A DNA stretch of 64,000 bases from CAZISM01 sp964541895 (lineage in GTDB: Bacteria; Zhuqueibacterota; Zhuqueibacteria; Residuimicrobiales; Residuimicrobiaceae): contig CAZISM010000015.1 of the NCBI GenBank assembly GCA_964541895.1, positions 1 to 64,000 of the forward strand. Direction: 5' to 3'. The stretch's first letter is position 1. Every line of letters starts with the position of its first letter. Position numbers and translations under genes: made by a program. Positions 25,561 to 33,072 of this stretch are shown here, piece after piece. Under the pieces are notes generated by a model. The model did not search any database, had not been told where the DNA came from, and worked only from the letters and a program-made list of their open reading frames with translations.

Positions 25561-25629
25561 AATTCAGCAGCAAACACCTGAATTGGTAAAACACGATTTG
25601 ATCGCTAAAATCATTTCGATCGAAATGAT
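25561..25629. repeat. Two inverted repeats between the G1P dehydrogenase and GlpA-like genes
   Basis: A perfect 20-base palindrome ATCATTTCGATCGAAATGAT at 25610-25629, 15 bases past the stop of the G1P dehydrogenase. Also arms AATTCAG (25561-25567) and CTGAATT (25578-25584) ten bases apart. Without a T tract the long one looks more like a dimeric regulator site than a terminator. It lies about 140 bases upstream of the GlpA promoter. Confidence 0.55.
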
Positions 25630-25644
25630 CACCCCATCGATCGG

Positions 25645-26925
25645 TTACGACAGGCTGCTGTCTTGGGCCAGATCCAGGAAGGTGTAACGGTCGCGCAGCT
25701 GGCGTGCGTGCCGGACCGCATCGCGGTAAAACGGTTCCGGCACATGCAGCTCCTGAACGGTCACCGGTGCGCCGGCGCGCCGCAAGATCGCTTCGATCTC
25801 CCCGGAGCTCTTTATAATCGACTGGATCCTCTTTTGCATCACCGGCCAGAACGTTTCCAGTTTTTTGTTTACAGCTGCGGCGATTGTTTCATCCGGCATT
25901 TTTTTCGCCAGTTCGTTCCAGCAGGCTTCTCCGAGGCCGGCACCCCAAAAAGCAAGCACCTCTTGCTTCTTCACCATGCCGGTCCGCACATAGGGCGGCC
26001 GTCCTGCTACTATTTTTTCCTGCAAGCCGGCCATGGTCAAAGTGGTGACGCCGATCTGCTCGCCGTGAAACGTTTCCGGCCAGGCCGGGTCGGCCAGCAT
26101 TTCCATGGCATGGCTGATCAGATGTTCACCCTGGCTGGCCGGCTCGCTGCCGCCGCAGATGGTCATGCCGAATCCGGAAACCACCAGGGTGCGTGCCAGC
26201 AACGCCATCACCTGCAGATCGCCCTGGATCAGGGCATCGGCATTGGCAAACAGATCAGCCTCGTATTCCGCCAGCATGGCAAACGGCGCCTCGCGATACG
26301 GTTTATCAAACAGGAGATGAGCCAGCAGCCAATCGGCCTGCGCCGTCGACCGGCAAACGCTGTCACCGAGCCCCGAGCGAATCAACCGCAGCGGAGCCTG
26401 GGCCAGCACGCTCAGATCGATAAAGACAGCGAGCGCTCCCCGGGCGGGCAAAGTTTTTTTCATCCCGTTCACCGTGATGGAGGCGTTCACCGAGGTATAG
26501 CCGTTCATGGAGGGCGCGGTTGCAAAAACGACATACGGTTTATCGTCGCATGCCGAAGCATATTTGCACAAATCGTTGATGGTACCGGACCCCACCGCAA
26601 TCAGGCCGTCGGCGGATGCGCTTTCTTTGCGGAGCAGATTGATAGTGGCCATGTCGGCGTTGGGTTTTTCGCCCAGGTGAACAGGCTGAATCCGGGCGAT
26701 GGAAGCCAGCGATTTTTCGATGCGCTGACCCATGGCCTGCCAGGTTGACGAATCGCTGACCACGGCCAGGCGCCGGCCCATGTTCAGAGCAGCGACGCAC
26801 TCTGCCTCCATTTCCTGCAATTCCTTCTCGATCGTGACAGATCGCGTCGGCACCTGCAGCGGCATGCCTGTTTGCGGATCCGCGTATTCGCCGCGAATCA
26901 ACGCGGTGATCACATCCTGCTTCAT
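25645..26925 (-). CDS. sn-Glycerol-1-phosphate dehydrogenase, AraM/EgsA-like
   Basis: 426 aa from the ATG at 26925 (CCAGGAACC upstream). Iron-alcohol-dehydrogenase-like fold: the NAD-binding and substrate blocks GSGTINDLCKYAS and ATAPSMNGYTSVNASI, and the metal ligands in GLGDSVCRSTAQADW (Asp), EHLISHAMEM (His) and FHGEQIGVTT (His), are in the order seen in G1P dehydrogenases. The enzyme interconverts dihydroxyacetone phosphate and sn-glycerol-1-phosphate with NAD(P)H. G1P is the backbone of archaeal lipids and, in Bacillus, feeds PcrB. It is 31 bases downstream of the TIM-barrel gene. Within a catabolic glycerol-phosphate island it may run toward DHAP. Length is normal for bacterial AraM. 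Confidence 0.9.
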   Translation of the reverse strand: MKQDVITALIRGEYADPQTGMPLQVPTRSVTIEKELQEMEAECVAALNMGRRLAVVSDSSTWQAMGQRIEKSLASIARIQPVHLGEKPNADMATINLLRKESASADGLIAVGSGTINDLCKYASACDDKPYVVFATAPSMNGYTSVNASITVNGMKKTLPARGALAVFIDLSVLAQAPLRLIRSGLGDSVCRSTAQADWLLAHLLFDKPYREAPFAMLAEYEADLFANADALIQGDLQVMALLARTLVVSGFGMTICGGSEPASQGEHLISHAMEMLADPAWPETFHGEQIGVTTLTMAGLQEKIVAGRPPYVRTGMVKKQEVLAFWGAGLGEACWNELAKKMPDETIAAAVNKKLETFWPVMQKRIQSIIKSSGEIEAILRRAGAPVTVQELHVPEPFYRDAVRHARQLRDRYTFLDLAQDSSLS

Positions 26926-26956
26926 ATCAGGTTCCTGGAATTCAGGTTGAATAACT

Positions 26957-27628
26957 CTAGTCGTGGCGACACGCCGCCAGAACATCTCTTAATTGGGAAA
27001 GAATGGATCCTTTGCGCGCAGAAAAAGCACCGTTAAAAACGGCCGAGCCGATGGTAAAGGCGTCGGCGCCGGCGCTCTGCAACGCGGCGATCCGTTGCGG
27101 AGTATCCACGCTGCCGGCGCAAACCAGATAGCCCTTGCTGGCCTGGCGCGCGGCTTTGACCAGTTCGATGGGGTCCGCTTCAAAGGCCCGATACGCCAGC
27201 AGATCAACACCCGCGCAGCCGATTTTTTCAAAAGTGCGGCAATGCTCGGCCACCAGCTCCGCTGTGCCGCCCAGCCGGGTGGGATGTCCAATGGGAATGC
27301 CCGGGAAGGGGTGATACTCAATGCCGCTGCCGGCGATCGCCTGCAGAATACGTTCAGCTTCGGTGCCGCCCAGCAACCGGTCCACGCCAATGTCCGCCGC
27401 CACCCGGGCGGAACGGAGGCAGGCTTCGACGGTGGTGCTGACCACTTCCAGATAACTGGTGCCGCCATCCGCCTTGATGCGTCGAACCAGCTCCCGCAGC
27501 GTGGCGATGTCCACACCCACATCCTTGCAGCCGATATGAGAAATACCAAGCGGAGCTATCAAGTCGTACACCTCGAGACAGTCTTCAACCGTCATGTCAT
27601 CACGCGTCAGCATAAAAATGAAATCCAT
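26957..27628 (-). CDS. Uncharacterised TIM-barrel protein with phosphate-binding motif
   Basis: 223 aa from the ATG at 27628, with GGAGGAG five bases upstream. An eight-stranded barrel is suggested by repeating strand/helix pattern. The C-terminal VCAGSVDTPQRIAAL and ADAFTIGSAVF are the standard strand-7/strand-8 phosphate-gripping loops of ribulose-phosphate-binding barrels, and MDFIFMLTRDDMTVED, HIGCKDVG and LLGGTEAERI are distinctive. It does not match HisA/HisF, TrpC, KDPG aldolase or GGGP synthase motifs that I know. As first gene before the G1P dehydrogenase it may act on a glycerol-phosphate or related C3/C4 compound. Function not assigned. Confidence 0.7.
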   Translation of the reverse strand: MDFIFMLTRDDMTVEDCLEVYDLIAPLGISHIGCKDVGVDIATLRELVRRIKADGGTSYLEVVSTTVEACLRSARVAADIGVDRLLGGTEAERILQAIAGSGIEYHPFPGIPIGHPTRLGGTAELVAEHCRTFEKIGCAGVDLLAYRAFEADPIELVKAARQASKGYLVCAGSVDTPQRIAALQSAGADAFTIGSAVFNGAFSARKGSILSQLRDVLAACRHD

Positions 27629-27771
27629 ACCACTCCTCCAGAGGCTTAACCTGTTATGGCCGATAAATTTCAAGATAGACAATCCGAATTCGAAATACAA
27701 TCATAAACTGGGAAAATATTGCCGGCGCGGGCCAAGCGGTTGGGCATGGCAGCCGCCAGCGATTTTTCCTG

Positions 27772-27800
27772 TTGACAATGTGTGCGGTAAATCATATAAT
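27772..27800 (+). promoter_or_regulatory. Perfect consensus sigma-70 promoter of the TPR gene
   Basis: TTGACA at 27772-27777, exactly 17 bases, TATAAT at 27795-27800. The start codon at 27848 lies 47 bases past the -10 and has GGAGGAAGG in front. Both hexamers match consensus fully, predicting strong constitutive expression. Confidence 0.88.
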
Positions 27801-27847
27801 GAATTACAGGAGGGTCTCCTTATTTCAGGCAACCAGGAGGAAGGCAT

Positions 27848-29119
27848 ATGAAAATTTTCAAGTTATTGATGTTGTGGGGCGCGTTGACCATGGCCGCGGG
27901 CCAAACCACTCCACCCGCAGAGCACTATACGGCTGAGAAATGGCTCGGCTTGTTGCAGGAGATACAGAACCGGCACGATGAAAATGGGTATCCCTACCTC
28001 ACCTCGGAGCTGGAACTGTTCACCGCCACCGTTCCCGATACCGTCTTAACCGCCAAAGCGGCATTTCTTCTCGCCAAAGCACATCACGAAAAAGGCCGCA
28101 AACACGAAGCGCTGGCCTGGGCGTGCAAAGCCATGATGCTCTATCCTTCGTTTCGACAGCAGAAGGAGTGTGCCGCACTGGCTCAGGATATCATTGCCAA
28201 AGAGAAAAAATTTGCCGAAAAACAGGCGCTCTTTACGAGCGCCATGAGCACGCCGTTGAACCACGACACCGCCGGCGACCGCTATTACCGTTACATCGCA
28301 TTTTTAATCGAGTGGGATAATCCGGAGCTTTATGACCTGCTGATACGGGAGTGCCGGTTTTTCGAATCGCAGTTTTGCACGGACCCGCAGCTGTTTACGG
28401 TGATGCAGGCCAATGCCGACTGCAGCCTGAACATGAAAAGAGAGCGTGAAGCGGCGTTTGGCTACTGGAAGCTGGAATGGATGTTTCCCGGACATCCGGC
28501 GCTGGCGCAAATCATGTACAAACGAGCCGGCCTCTTGTATGAAAAGCTGGATGATAACGATGGCGCCGTCGATGCCCTGCAAAAACTGGTCCTCCAATAC
28601 CCGCAGGATGAGCAAGCCGGCGCCGCTCTCCTGCTGATCGCCAGAATCAAAGCGGAGAAACGCAAGGATTATGCCGGCGCCCTGCAGGCGCTGCGGCAGC
28701 TCCTGATGACCTATCCAGAGGATAAAAACGCCGTTGACGCCCTGATGTACATCGGAGAGATCAACGACAAGAAATTAAAAAATTATCCGACGGCGATCGC
28801 CGCCTATGATGAGCTGGTGGAAAAATATCGCTCCAGCCCGCGCGGCGTCGAGGCGCTGGAGCGCAGCGGCGATATCTATAACGAGGAAGTAAAAAATCAC
28901 CTCAAGGCCGCTGAATACTATGCCCGCGTGGCGGAATTATATCCGACCTATGTCAAAGCACCGGACCTGCTCATCAAAGCCGGCGGCATCTGCGAAGAAA
29001 AAGTCAAGGACTTGGACAAGGCGGTCGCCTGCTATCAGACCGTGATCGATAAATATCCCGAACACAAAAAAGCCCAGGAGGCTAAAAACAAAATAGCCAA
29101 AGCCACAGGGAAAAAGTGA
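27848..29119 (+). CDS. Periplasmic TPR-repeat protein
   Basis: 423 aa with a signal peptide (MKIFKLLMLWGALTMAAG) and no lipobox. The N-terminal half is alpha-helical. From about residue 205 there are at least five TPR-type repeats, each with the A/Y-x3-Y-P spacing: GAVDALQKLVLQYPQD, GALQALRQLLMTYPED, TAIAAYDELVEKY, KAAEYYARVAELYP, KAVACYQTVIDKYPEH. This is the arrangement of BamD/YbgF-like tol-pal proteins that scaffold envelope complexes. It stands alone behind a very strong promoter and converges with the glycerophosphodiesterase gene 66 bases on. Partner unknown. Confidence 0.82.
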   Translation: MKIFKLLMLWGALTMAAGQTTPPAEHYTAEKWLGLLQEIQNRHDENGYPYLTSELELFTATVPDTVLTAKAAFLLAKAHHEKGRKHEALAWACKAMMLYPSFRQQKECAALAQDIIAKEKKFAEKQALFTSAMSTPLNHDTAGDRYYRYIAFLIEWDNPELYDLLIRECRFFESQFCTDPQLFTVMQANADCSLNMKREREAAFGYWKLEWMFPGHPALAQIMYKRAGLLYEKLDDNDGAVDALQKLVLQYPQDEQAGAALLLIARIKAEKRKDYAGALQALRQLLMTYPEDKNAVDALMYIGEINDKKLKNYPTAIAAYDELVEKYRSSPRGVEALERSGDIYNEEVKNHLKAAEYYARVAELYPTYVKAPDLLIKAGGICEEKVKDLDKAVACYQTVIDKYPEHKKAQEAKNKIAKATGKK

Positions 29120-29185
29120 CCTCCACCCTGGCTCAGGTTATGGCAGCAAGCATGCGCAAACTAAAGTCAGCGGATCAAGGCAGGT

Positions 29186-29929
29186 TCAAGCCGTGGCCTC
29201 GACAGGGGCGTTCAGCATTGCGGCCAGCCGGTCCGGGAAATTGGTGATGATCGCATCGACGCCGGCCGACACCATGCGCTGCATGACATCCACAGAATTC
29301 ACCGTCCAGGTGAAAACGGATCGATGCTCCGTTTTCGACTGTTCCATAAACGCGTCCGTAATCAACGGGTAGTGGCTGCTGAGCAGGCGCCAGGGGCCGC
29401 TGAAAGCCCGGTGCAGGTTGTCGGCTTCAAAAATCAACCCGCAGGTCATGTCCGGGTCATGCTGCAGGCAGGAACGAATCACCGCCTCATCAAAGGAAGT
29501 GATACAGGTATTGGCCCGGGAGCGATGTCGCTGCAACAGGTCCACGACCGCGGCGAGCGTCTCCAGGGCCAGGGGTCCGGACTTGATTTCGACGTTCAGA
29601 TAGAGCGCAGGGCTGACCAGCTCCAGGACCTCCTGCAAAAGGGGGATTCGTTCGCCGGCGAATTCCGGGGCGAACCAGCGGCCGGCGTCGAGCGTGTGCA
29701 GGGCGCGCCACTCTGTTTCATGGACCAAACCCTTCCCGGTAGTGGTTCGGTCCAGGGTGTCATCATGAATGACCACCACCCGGCGATCTCGGCTCATGGT
29801 GACATCCAGTTCCAGGCCGTCGGCGCCCAGATCCACGGCCTGGCGAAACGCGGCCATGGTATTCTCCGGCGCATGCCCGGAAGCGCCGCGATGGGCGATG
29901 ATTAAAGGATTACGTTGCGATTCCGTCAC
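29186..29929 (-). CDS. Glycerophosphodiester phosphodiesterase (GDPD)
   Basis: 247 aa from a GTG at 29929, with AAGGAGGAAG nine to ten bases upstream. GDPD signature: IIAHRGASGHAPENT (catalytic His and Glu), GADGLELDVTMSRD (metal-binding Glu/Asp) and VVVIHDDTLDRTT (second His). The enzyme splits glycerophosphodiesters such as glycerophosphocholine into glycerol-3-phosphate and the alcohol. There is no signal peptide, so it acts in the cytoplasm like UgpQ. It is the last gene of a three-gene leftward run after the kinase and GH4 genes (17-base gap). Its product would feed the GlpA/GlpT island 2-9 kb to the left. Confidence 0.92.
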   Translation of the reverse strand: MTESQRNPLIIAHRGASGHAPENTMAAFRQAVDLGADGLELDVTMSRDRRVVVIHDDTLDRTTTGKGLVHETEWRALHTLDAGRWFAPEFAGERIPLLQEVLELVSPALYLNVEIKSGPLALETLAAVVDLLQRHRSRANTCITSFDEAVIRSCLQHDPDMTCGLIFEADNLHRAFSGPWRLLSSHYPLITDAFMEQSKTEHRSVFTWTVNSVDVMQRMVSAGVDAIITNFPDRLAAMLNAPVEATA

Positions 29930-29946
29930 AGGTCTCTTCCTCCTTC

Positions 29947-31233
29947 TTACAAACCGGGGGCAAAATAATCCCTATGCGTCTCGTGCAGCCGTTGCCACAA
30001 TGGCTCCAGGTCCGATTCATTCGGACCCAGAGGATGGATGAGCATGGCCTGCTTGATGCGCCCCGCATCCCGGTGGATATGGCCTTCGATCACCATGCGT
30101 TCAAAATTTTTAATGGTGCTGACCAGGCCGATGGTCGCCTTATGGGCATCGCCCAGTGCGATGCTTTTTGGCCCCTGGCGGAATATGTGGGCCGGAATCT
30201 CCATGACATAGTCATCCGGAAAATCCCTGATCGCGCCCATGTTGCGGGTGTTGATGATATGCATGCAGCCGCTGTCGGTGACCAGATCGCGGATGAGTTC
30301 GGTGGCCACCGTGGAATACATATAGCCGCCCCGCTTGCTGAGCTGTTCGGGTTTGCGGTTCAAATGCACATCTGCGTACAGCTGCAAAAGCTCCTCTTCG
30401 ATTTTTTCGATCACCTGGCCGCGCGTGCCGTCGCCGTCACGGTCGCTGATTTCGGACGCCAGCATGCGGTCGGTCATGTAAAAATAGCGCAGATAGGGAT
30501 TGGGCAGCAGCTGCAATTTGTGCAAAAAATCCGGTTCATAATCCGTTTGCGGGATATTTTTCATATTCAGCTTGAAGCGGTCCCACAGCACGGCCGTGCG
30601 ATCCTCGCCGTTGACGATCACCTGATCCACCCAGCTGAGGTGATTCAAACCATAGTACTTTAAAAACACCTCTTCCCGGTCGCACTGGAAGGCTTTGGCC
30701 GATTCCAGTATGAATTCAATCGGCACGTTGCAGAGGCCGATGCAGCGCGGGTAGCGGAGATAATTGATCATGTATTCGCTGAGCAGTCCGGAGGGGTTGC
30801 TGAAATTGATGATCCACGCCTTCGGTGCGTATTGGTCGACCAGGGCGAGGTAATGATCCAGCATGGGCAGGGCGCGCAGCGCGCAGGCCATCCCGCCCAT
30901 ACCGGTGGTCTCTTGTCCGATGAGGCCGAATTCCAGGGGAATGAGTTCATCCTGGATGCGGCCCGGCATGAGTCCGGCGCGAAACTGAAAAATGATAAAG
31001 TCGCTGTTTTGGATAGCCTGTTTGGCGTCAAGGGTGGCGTGTAATTTCGCCGCATGACCGGCTTTTTCCAGCATCCGCTGCGCAAAGGCGCTGACGATAT
31101 GGAATTTGGCCCGGCTGTCAGGAATATCCAGCAGGCAGATTTCATCAAACGGAACCACAGCAGAGATATTGATCAATCCTTCGATCAGTTCAGGGGTATA
31201 GGTGCTGCCGCCGCCGACAATGGTTATTTTCAT
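29947..31233 (-). CDS. GH4 family 6-phospho-glycosidase
   Basis: 428 aa. NAD-binding start MKITIVGGGSTYTPELIEGL, the FQFRAGLMPGRIQDE and LIGQETTGMGG blocks, the metal site CNVP (near residue 172) and the histidine of YYGLNHLSW are the GH4 hallmarks. The mechanism goes through NAD+-dependent oxidation and needs Mn2+. The CNVP form and overall pattern fit 6-phospho-beta-glucosidases (CelF/LicH type) better than alpha-galactosidases. Substrates are normally made by PTS uptake, but no PTS gene is here; the upstream kinase overlaps this start by four bases (ATGA). Cytoplasmic. Confidence 0.92.
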   Translation of the reverse strand: MKITIVGGGSTYTPELIEGLINISAVVPFDEICLLDIPDSRAKFHIVSAFAQRMLEKAGHAAKLHATLDAKQAIQNSDFIIFQFRAGLMPGRIQDELIPLEFGLIGQETTGMGGMACALRALPMLDHYLALVDQYAPKAWIINFSNPSGLLSEYMINYLRYPRCIGLCNVPIEFILESAKAFQCDREEVFLKYYGLNHLSWVDQVIVNGEDRTAVLWDRFKLNMKNIPQTDYEPDFLHKLQLLPNPYLRYFYMTDRMLASEISDRDGDGTRGQVIEKIEEELLQLYADVHLNRKPEQLSKRGGYMYSTVATELIRDLVTDSGCMHIINTRNMGAIRDFPDDYVMEIPAHIFRQGPKSIALGDAHKATIGLVSTIKNFERMVIEGHIHRDAGRIKQAMLIHPLGPNESDLEPLWQRLHETHRDYFAPGL

Positions 31234-32228
31234 ACCAGGATCTCCGTAGCTTTGTAGCTCGCAATCAAACGATCGGCCTGCGCAGCCGTCGGGATGTGAC
31301 CGCCGGTTTTGCAGGCCAGAAAAAGGGCGCCTAACACAGGGTCATAGTCCGGCACCACCACCTGCACGTGATAGCGCTGGTGCAGCGCCAGTTCCAGCAT
31401 CTGCATGAACGGCTGGTATTTCTGTTTGAAAAATGACCCTTCCAGTACCAGAGTAAACTGTTTTTCCTGCTGGAATAATCCCGCATGAAACTGGCGAACG
31501 ATGGTCAAGACCTCCCTGACCAGCTGCCAGCACAACTGCAGGCTTACCCCATCCCCCTTTTGTGCAGCCGCAAACAGGTTTTTAATAACCGTTTCCACAA
31601 ACGCCGGTGTACGGTCCAAGTTGATCAGTTCGGTATTGCTGCGGACGCCAAAGGCTTTTGGCAACAGGTCGGTCAATATGGTGGGTTCGTCGCGATGATC
31701 TTCCGAGCGCATGGCGGCGGTCATGGCATAGCGGGCGATGGCGGGAGCGCCCAGGATATCGCCGAGCGCCTCTTCAAGGCCGCCGATGCGCATGCGCCGG
31801 CCTTTGCTGTTGACGGCAAAGTTGGTGTTGCCGGTGCCGCAGGTGACCACCATGCCGGGGCCGCCGCGGGTGCCGCTGTGCAATGCGATCCAGCCGTCGT
31901 TTTCAAAATCAAAAGGCACCGCGGGCGTTACCGCGGCAAAGGCGCGCCGCAAAATCCGGAAATCGGCCGGCGTGTCGGCGCCGGCAGCGCCATAATAGAT
32001 CGCCGCCAGCTCGGCCGGGTCGACGCGGGCGTGCGCGCACATGGCCTCGAGAGCGCACTGAATATGATGTTTCATGGTCTCGATGCCGATTTCCTGATAG
32101 TTGGCCCCGGGGCCGCTGAACACGGTGCGCACGCGGCCCTGCAGGTCGGCGAGCGCATAGCGGGTTTTGGTGTTGCCGATGTCCACGCCGATGACAAAGC
32201 GGCGGTGACGAACCTTGGCTTTTTTCAT
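31230..32228 (-). CDS. BadF/BadG/BcrA/BcrD-type ATPase, probable N-acetylglucosamine/sugar kinase
   Basis: 332 aa. ASKHA fold: phosphate-1 loop VIGVDIGNTKTRYAL, YYGAAGADTPADF, VTCGTGNTNFAVN (phosphate-2) and a GGLEEALGDILGAPAIARYAM segment close to the GGWGxxLGDEGSG loop of eukaryotic-type GlcNAc kinases. The family covers GlcNAc kinase, MurNAc-type kinases and 2-hydroxyacyl-CoA dehydratase activators. No HgdC-type iron-sulfur cysteine pair is seen, so sugar kinase is preferred. It is translationally coupled to the GH4 gene, so it may make the phosphorylated substrate that GH4 needs or phosphorylate a released sugar. Confidence 0.82.
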   Translation of the reverse strand: MKKAKVRHRRFVIGVDIGNTKTRYALADLQGRVRTVFSGPGANYQEIGIETMKHHIQCALEAMCAHARVDPAELAAIYYGAAGADTPADFRILRRAFAAVTPAVPFDFENDGWIALHSGTRGGPGMVVTCGTGNTNFAVNSKGRRMRIGGLEEALGDILGAPAIARYAMTAAMRSEDHRDEPTILTDLLPKAFGVRSNTELINLDRTPAFVETVIKNLFAAAQKGDGVSLQLCWQLVREVLTIVRQFHAGLFQQEKQFTLVLEGSFFKQKYQPFMQMLELALHQRYHVQVVVPDYDPVLGALFLACKTGGHIPTAAQADRLIASYKATEILV

Positions 32229-32276
32229 GGTCTTGTTTGCCCCGTTGGATTAAAAGAGATGAAGAATTCAGGCAGG

Positions 32277-32305
32277 AAATTACAAGATTCTGTGAATGAA
32301 AACAA
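32277..32305 (-). promoter_or_regulatory. Possible promoter of the kinase-GH4-GDPD operon
   Basis: Minus strand: TTGTTT (32305-32300), 17-base spacer, TAATTT (32282-32277), about 49 bases before the kinase ATG at 32228. Four of six matches in each box at best; the A/T-rich context supports it. Confidence 0.42.
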
Positions 32306-32379
32306 GAGGCAAATAACGGAGCGCGCATATTTTTCCATGCCGCGGCGCCTGCAGAGGCCAAGTTGGACTGGATGTGCCA

Positions 32380-32468
32380 TTTGCAGGAGCCGGCTCCTGC
32401 CGGCGAGTGTGCGGGGCGGCGGCAGAATCGCGCCACGAAAGTCGCCGCTGGGAAGCGGCTCCTGCAAA
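32380..32468. repeat. REP-like palindromic element between rnfA and the kinase gene
   Basis: Outer inverted arms TTTGCAGGAGCCG (32380-32392) and CGGCTCCTGCAAA (32456-32468). The left arm is part of a perfect 18-base palindrome GCAGGAGCCGGCTCCTGC (32383-32400). The right arm contains the hairpin GCCGCT-GGGA-AGCGGC (32444-32459). The plan, two head-to-head GC-rich palindromes in an intergenic gap, is that of REP/BIME elements. It begins five bases past the rnfA stop and may end that transcript. Confidence 0.7.
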
Positions 32469-32472
32469 AATA

Positions 32473-33072
32473 TTATTTTACCATCCCGGAGAACCCGGTG
32501 AACGCCATGGCCAGGATACCGGCCGTGATCAAACCGATAGCAGCTCCGCGCATGGGACGAGGGATGTCGGTCACTTCAAACCGTTCGCGGATGCCGGCAA
32601 AAATGATCAGCGCTACGCCAAAACCGACCGCGCTGGCAAACGAAAAAATGATGGACTGCAACAAGTTGTAATTGAGTTTGATGCATAAAATGGCGATGCC
32701 GAGGACAGCGCAATTGGTGGTGATCAGGGGCAGAAAGATGCCGAGAGCATCGAACAGACCCTTGGCGTACTTTTTCATAAACAATTCGACAAACTGCACC
32801 AGACTGGCGATGACCAGGATGAACACGATGGTCTGCAGATATTCGAGATGCAGCGGATTCAAAATATAGGTCTGGATCGGCCAGGTCACTATGGCGCACA
32901 AGGTCATGACAAACGTCACCGCCATGGCCATGCCGCTGGCGGTATCGATGGAATTGGACACGCCCAGATAGGGACAGATACCGAGAAAGCGGGCGAAAAT
33001 AACGTTGTTGATCAATATGGCGCTGAACAGCAGCGTAAAAATCGAAGCAAGGGTCATGGGGTCGGCATTCAT
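32473..33072 (-). CDS. rnfA: Rnf complex subunit A
   Basis: 199 aa, six hydrophobic segments. LINNVIFARFLGICPYLGVS, the inner quarter IFLPLITTNCAVLGIA with its conserved cysteine, and FAGIRERFEV are diagnostic for RnfA/NqrE. RnfA and RnfE are inverted-topology homologues thought to hold a shared iron-sulfur centre in the membrane and form part of the ion channel. Last gene of the rnf operon; its start overlaps the rnfE stop by four bases. Confidence 0.96.
   Translation of the reverse strand: MNADPMTLASIFTLLFSAILINNVIFARFLGICPYLGVSNSIDTASGMAMAVTFVMTLCAIVTWPIQTYILNPLHLEYLQTIVFILVIASLVQFVELFMKKYAKGLFDALGIFLPLITTNCAVLGIAILCIKLNYNLLQSIIFSFASAVGFGVALIIFAGIRERFEVTDIPRPMRGAAIGLITAGILAMAFTGFSGMVK

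Noticed and set aside
26957..27628. TIM barrel as GGGP synthase/PcrB partner of the G1P dehydrogenase
   Set aside because: The shared phosphate-binding loop is generic; the GGGP-synthase-specific substrate motifs are not visible.
32380..32468. CRISPR-like repeat
   Set aside because: Only two arms in inverted, not direct, orientation and no spacer series. No CRISPR array or cas gene is seen anywhere in the window.
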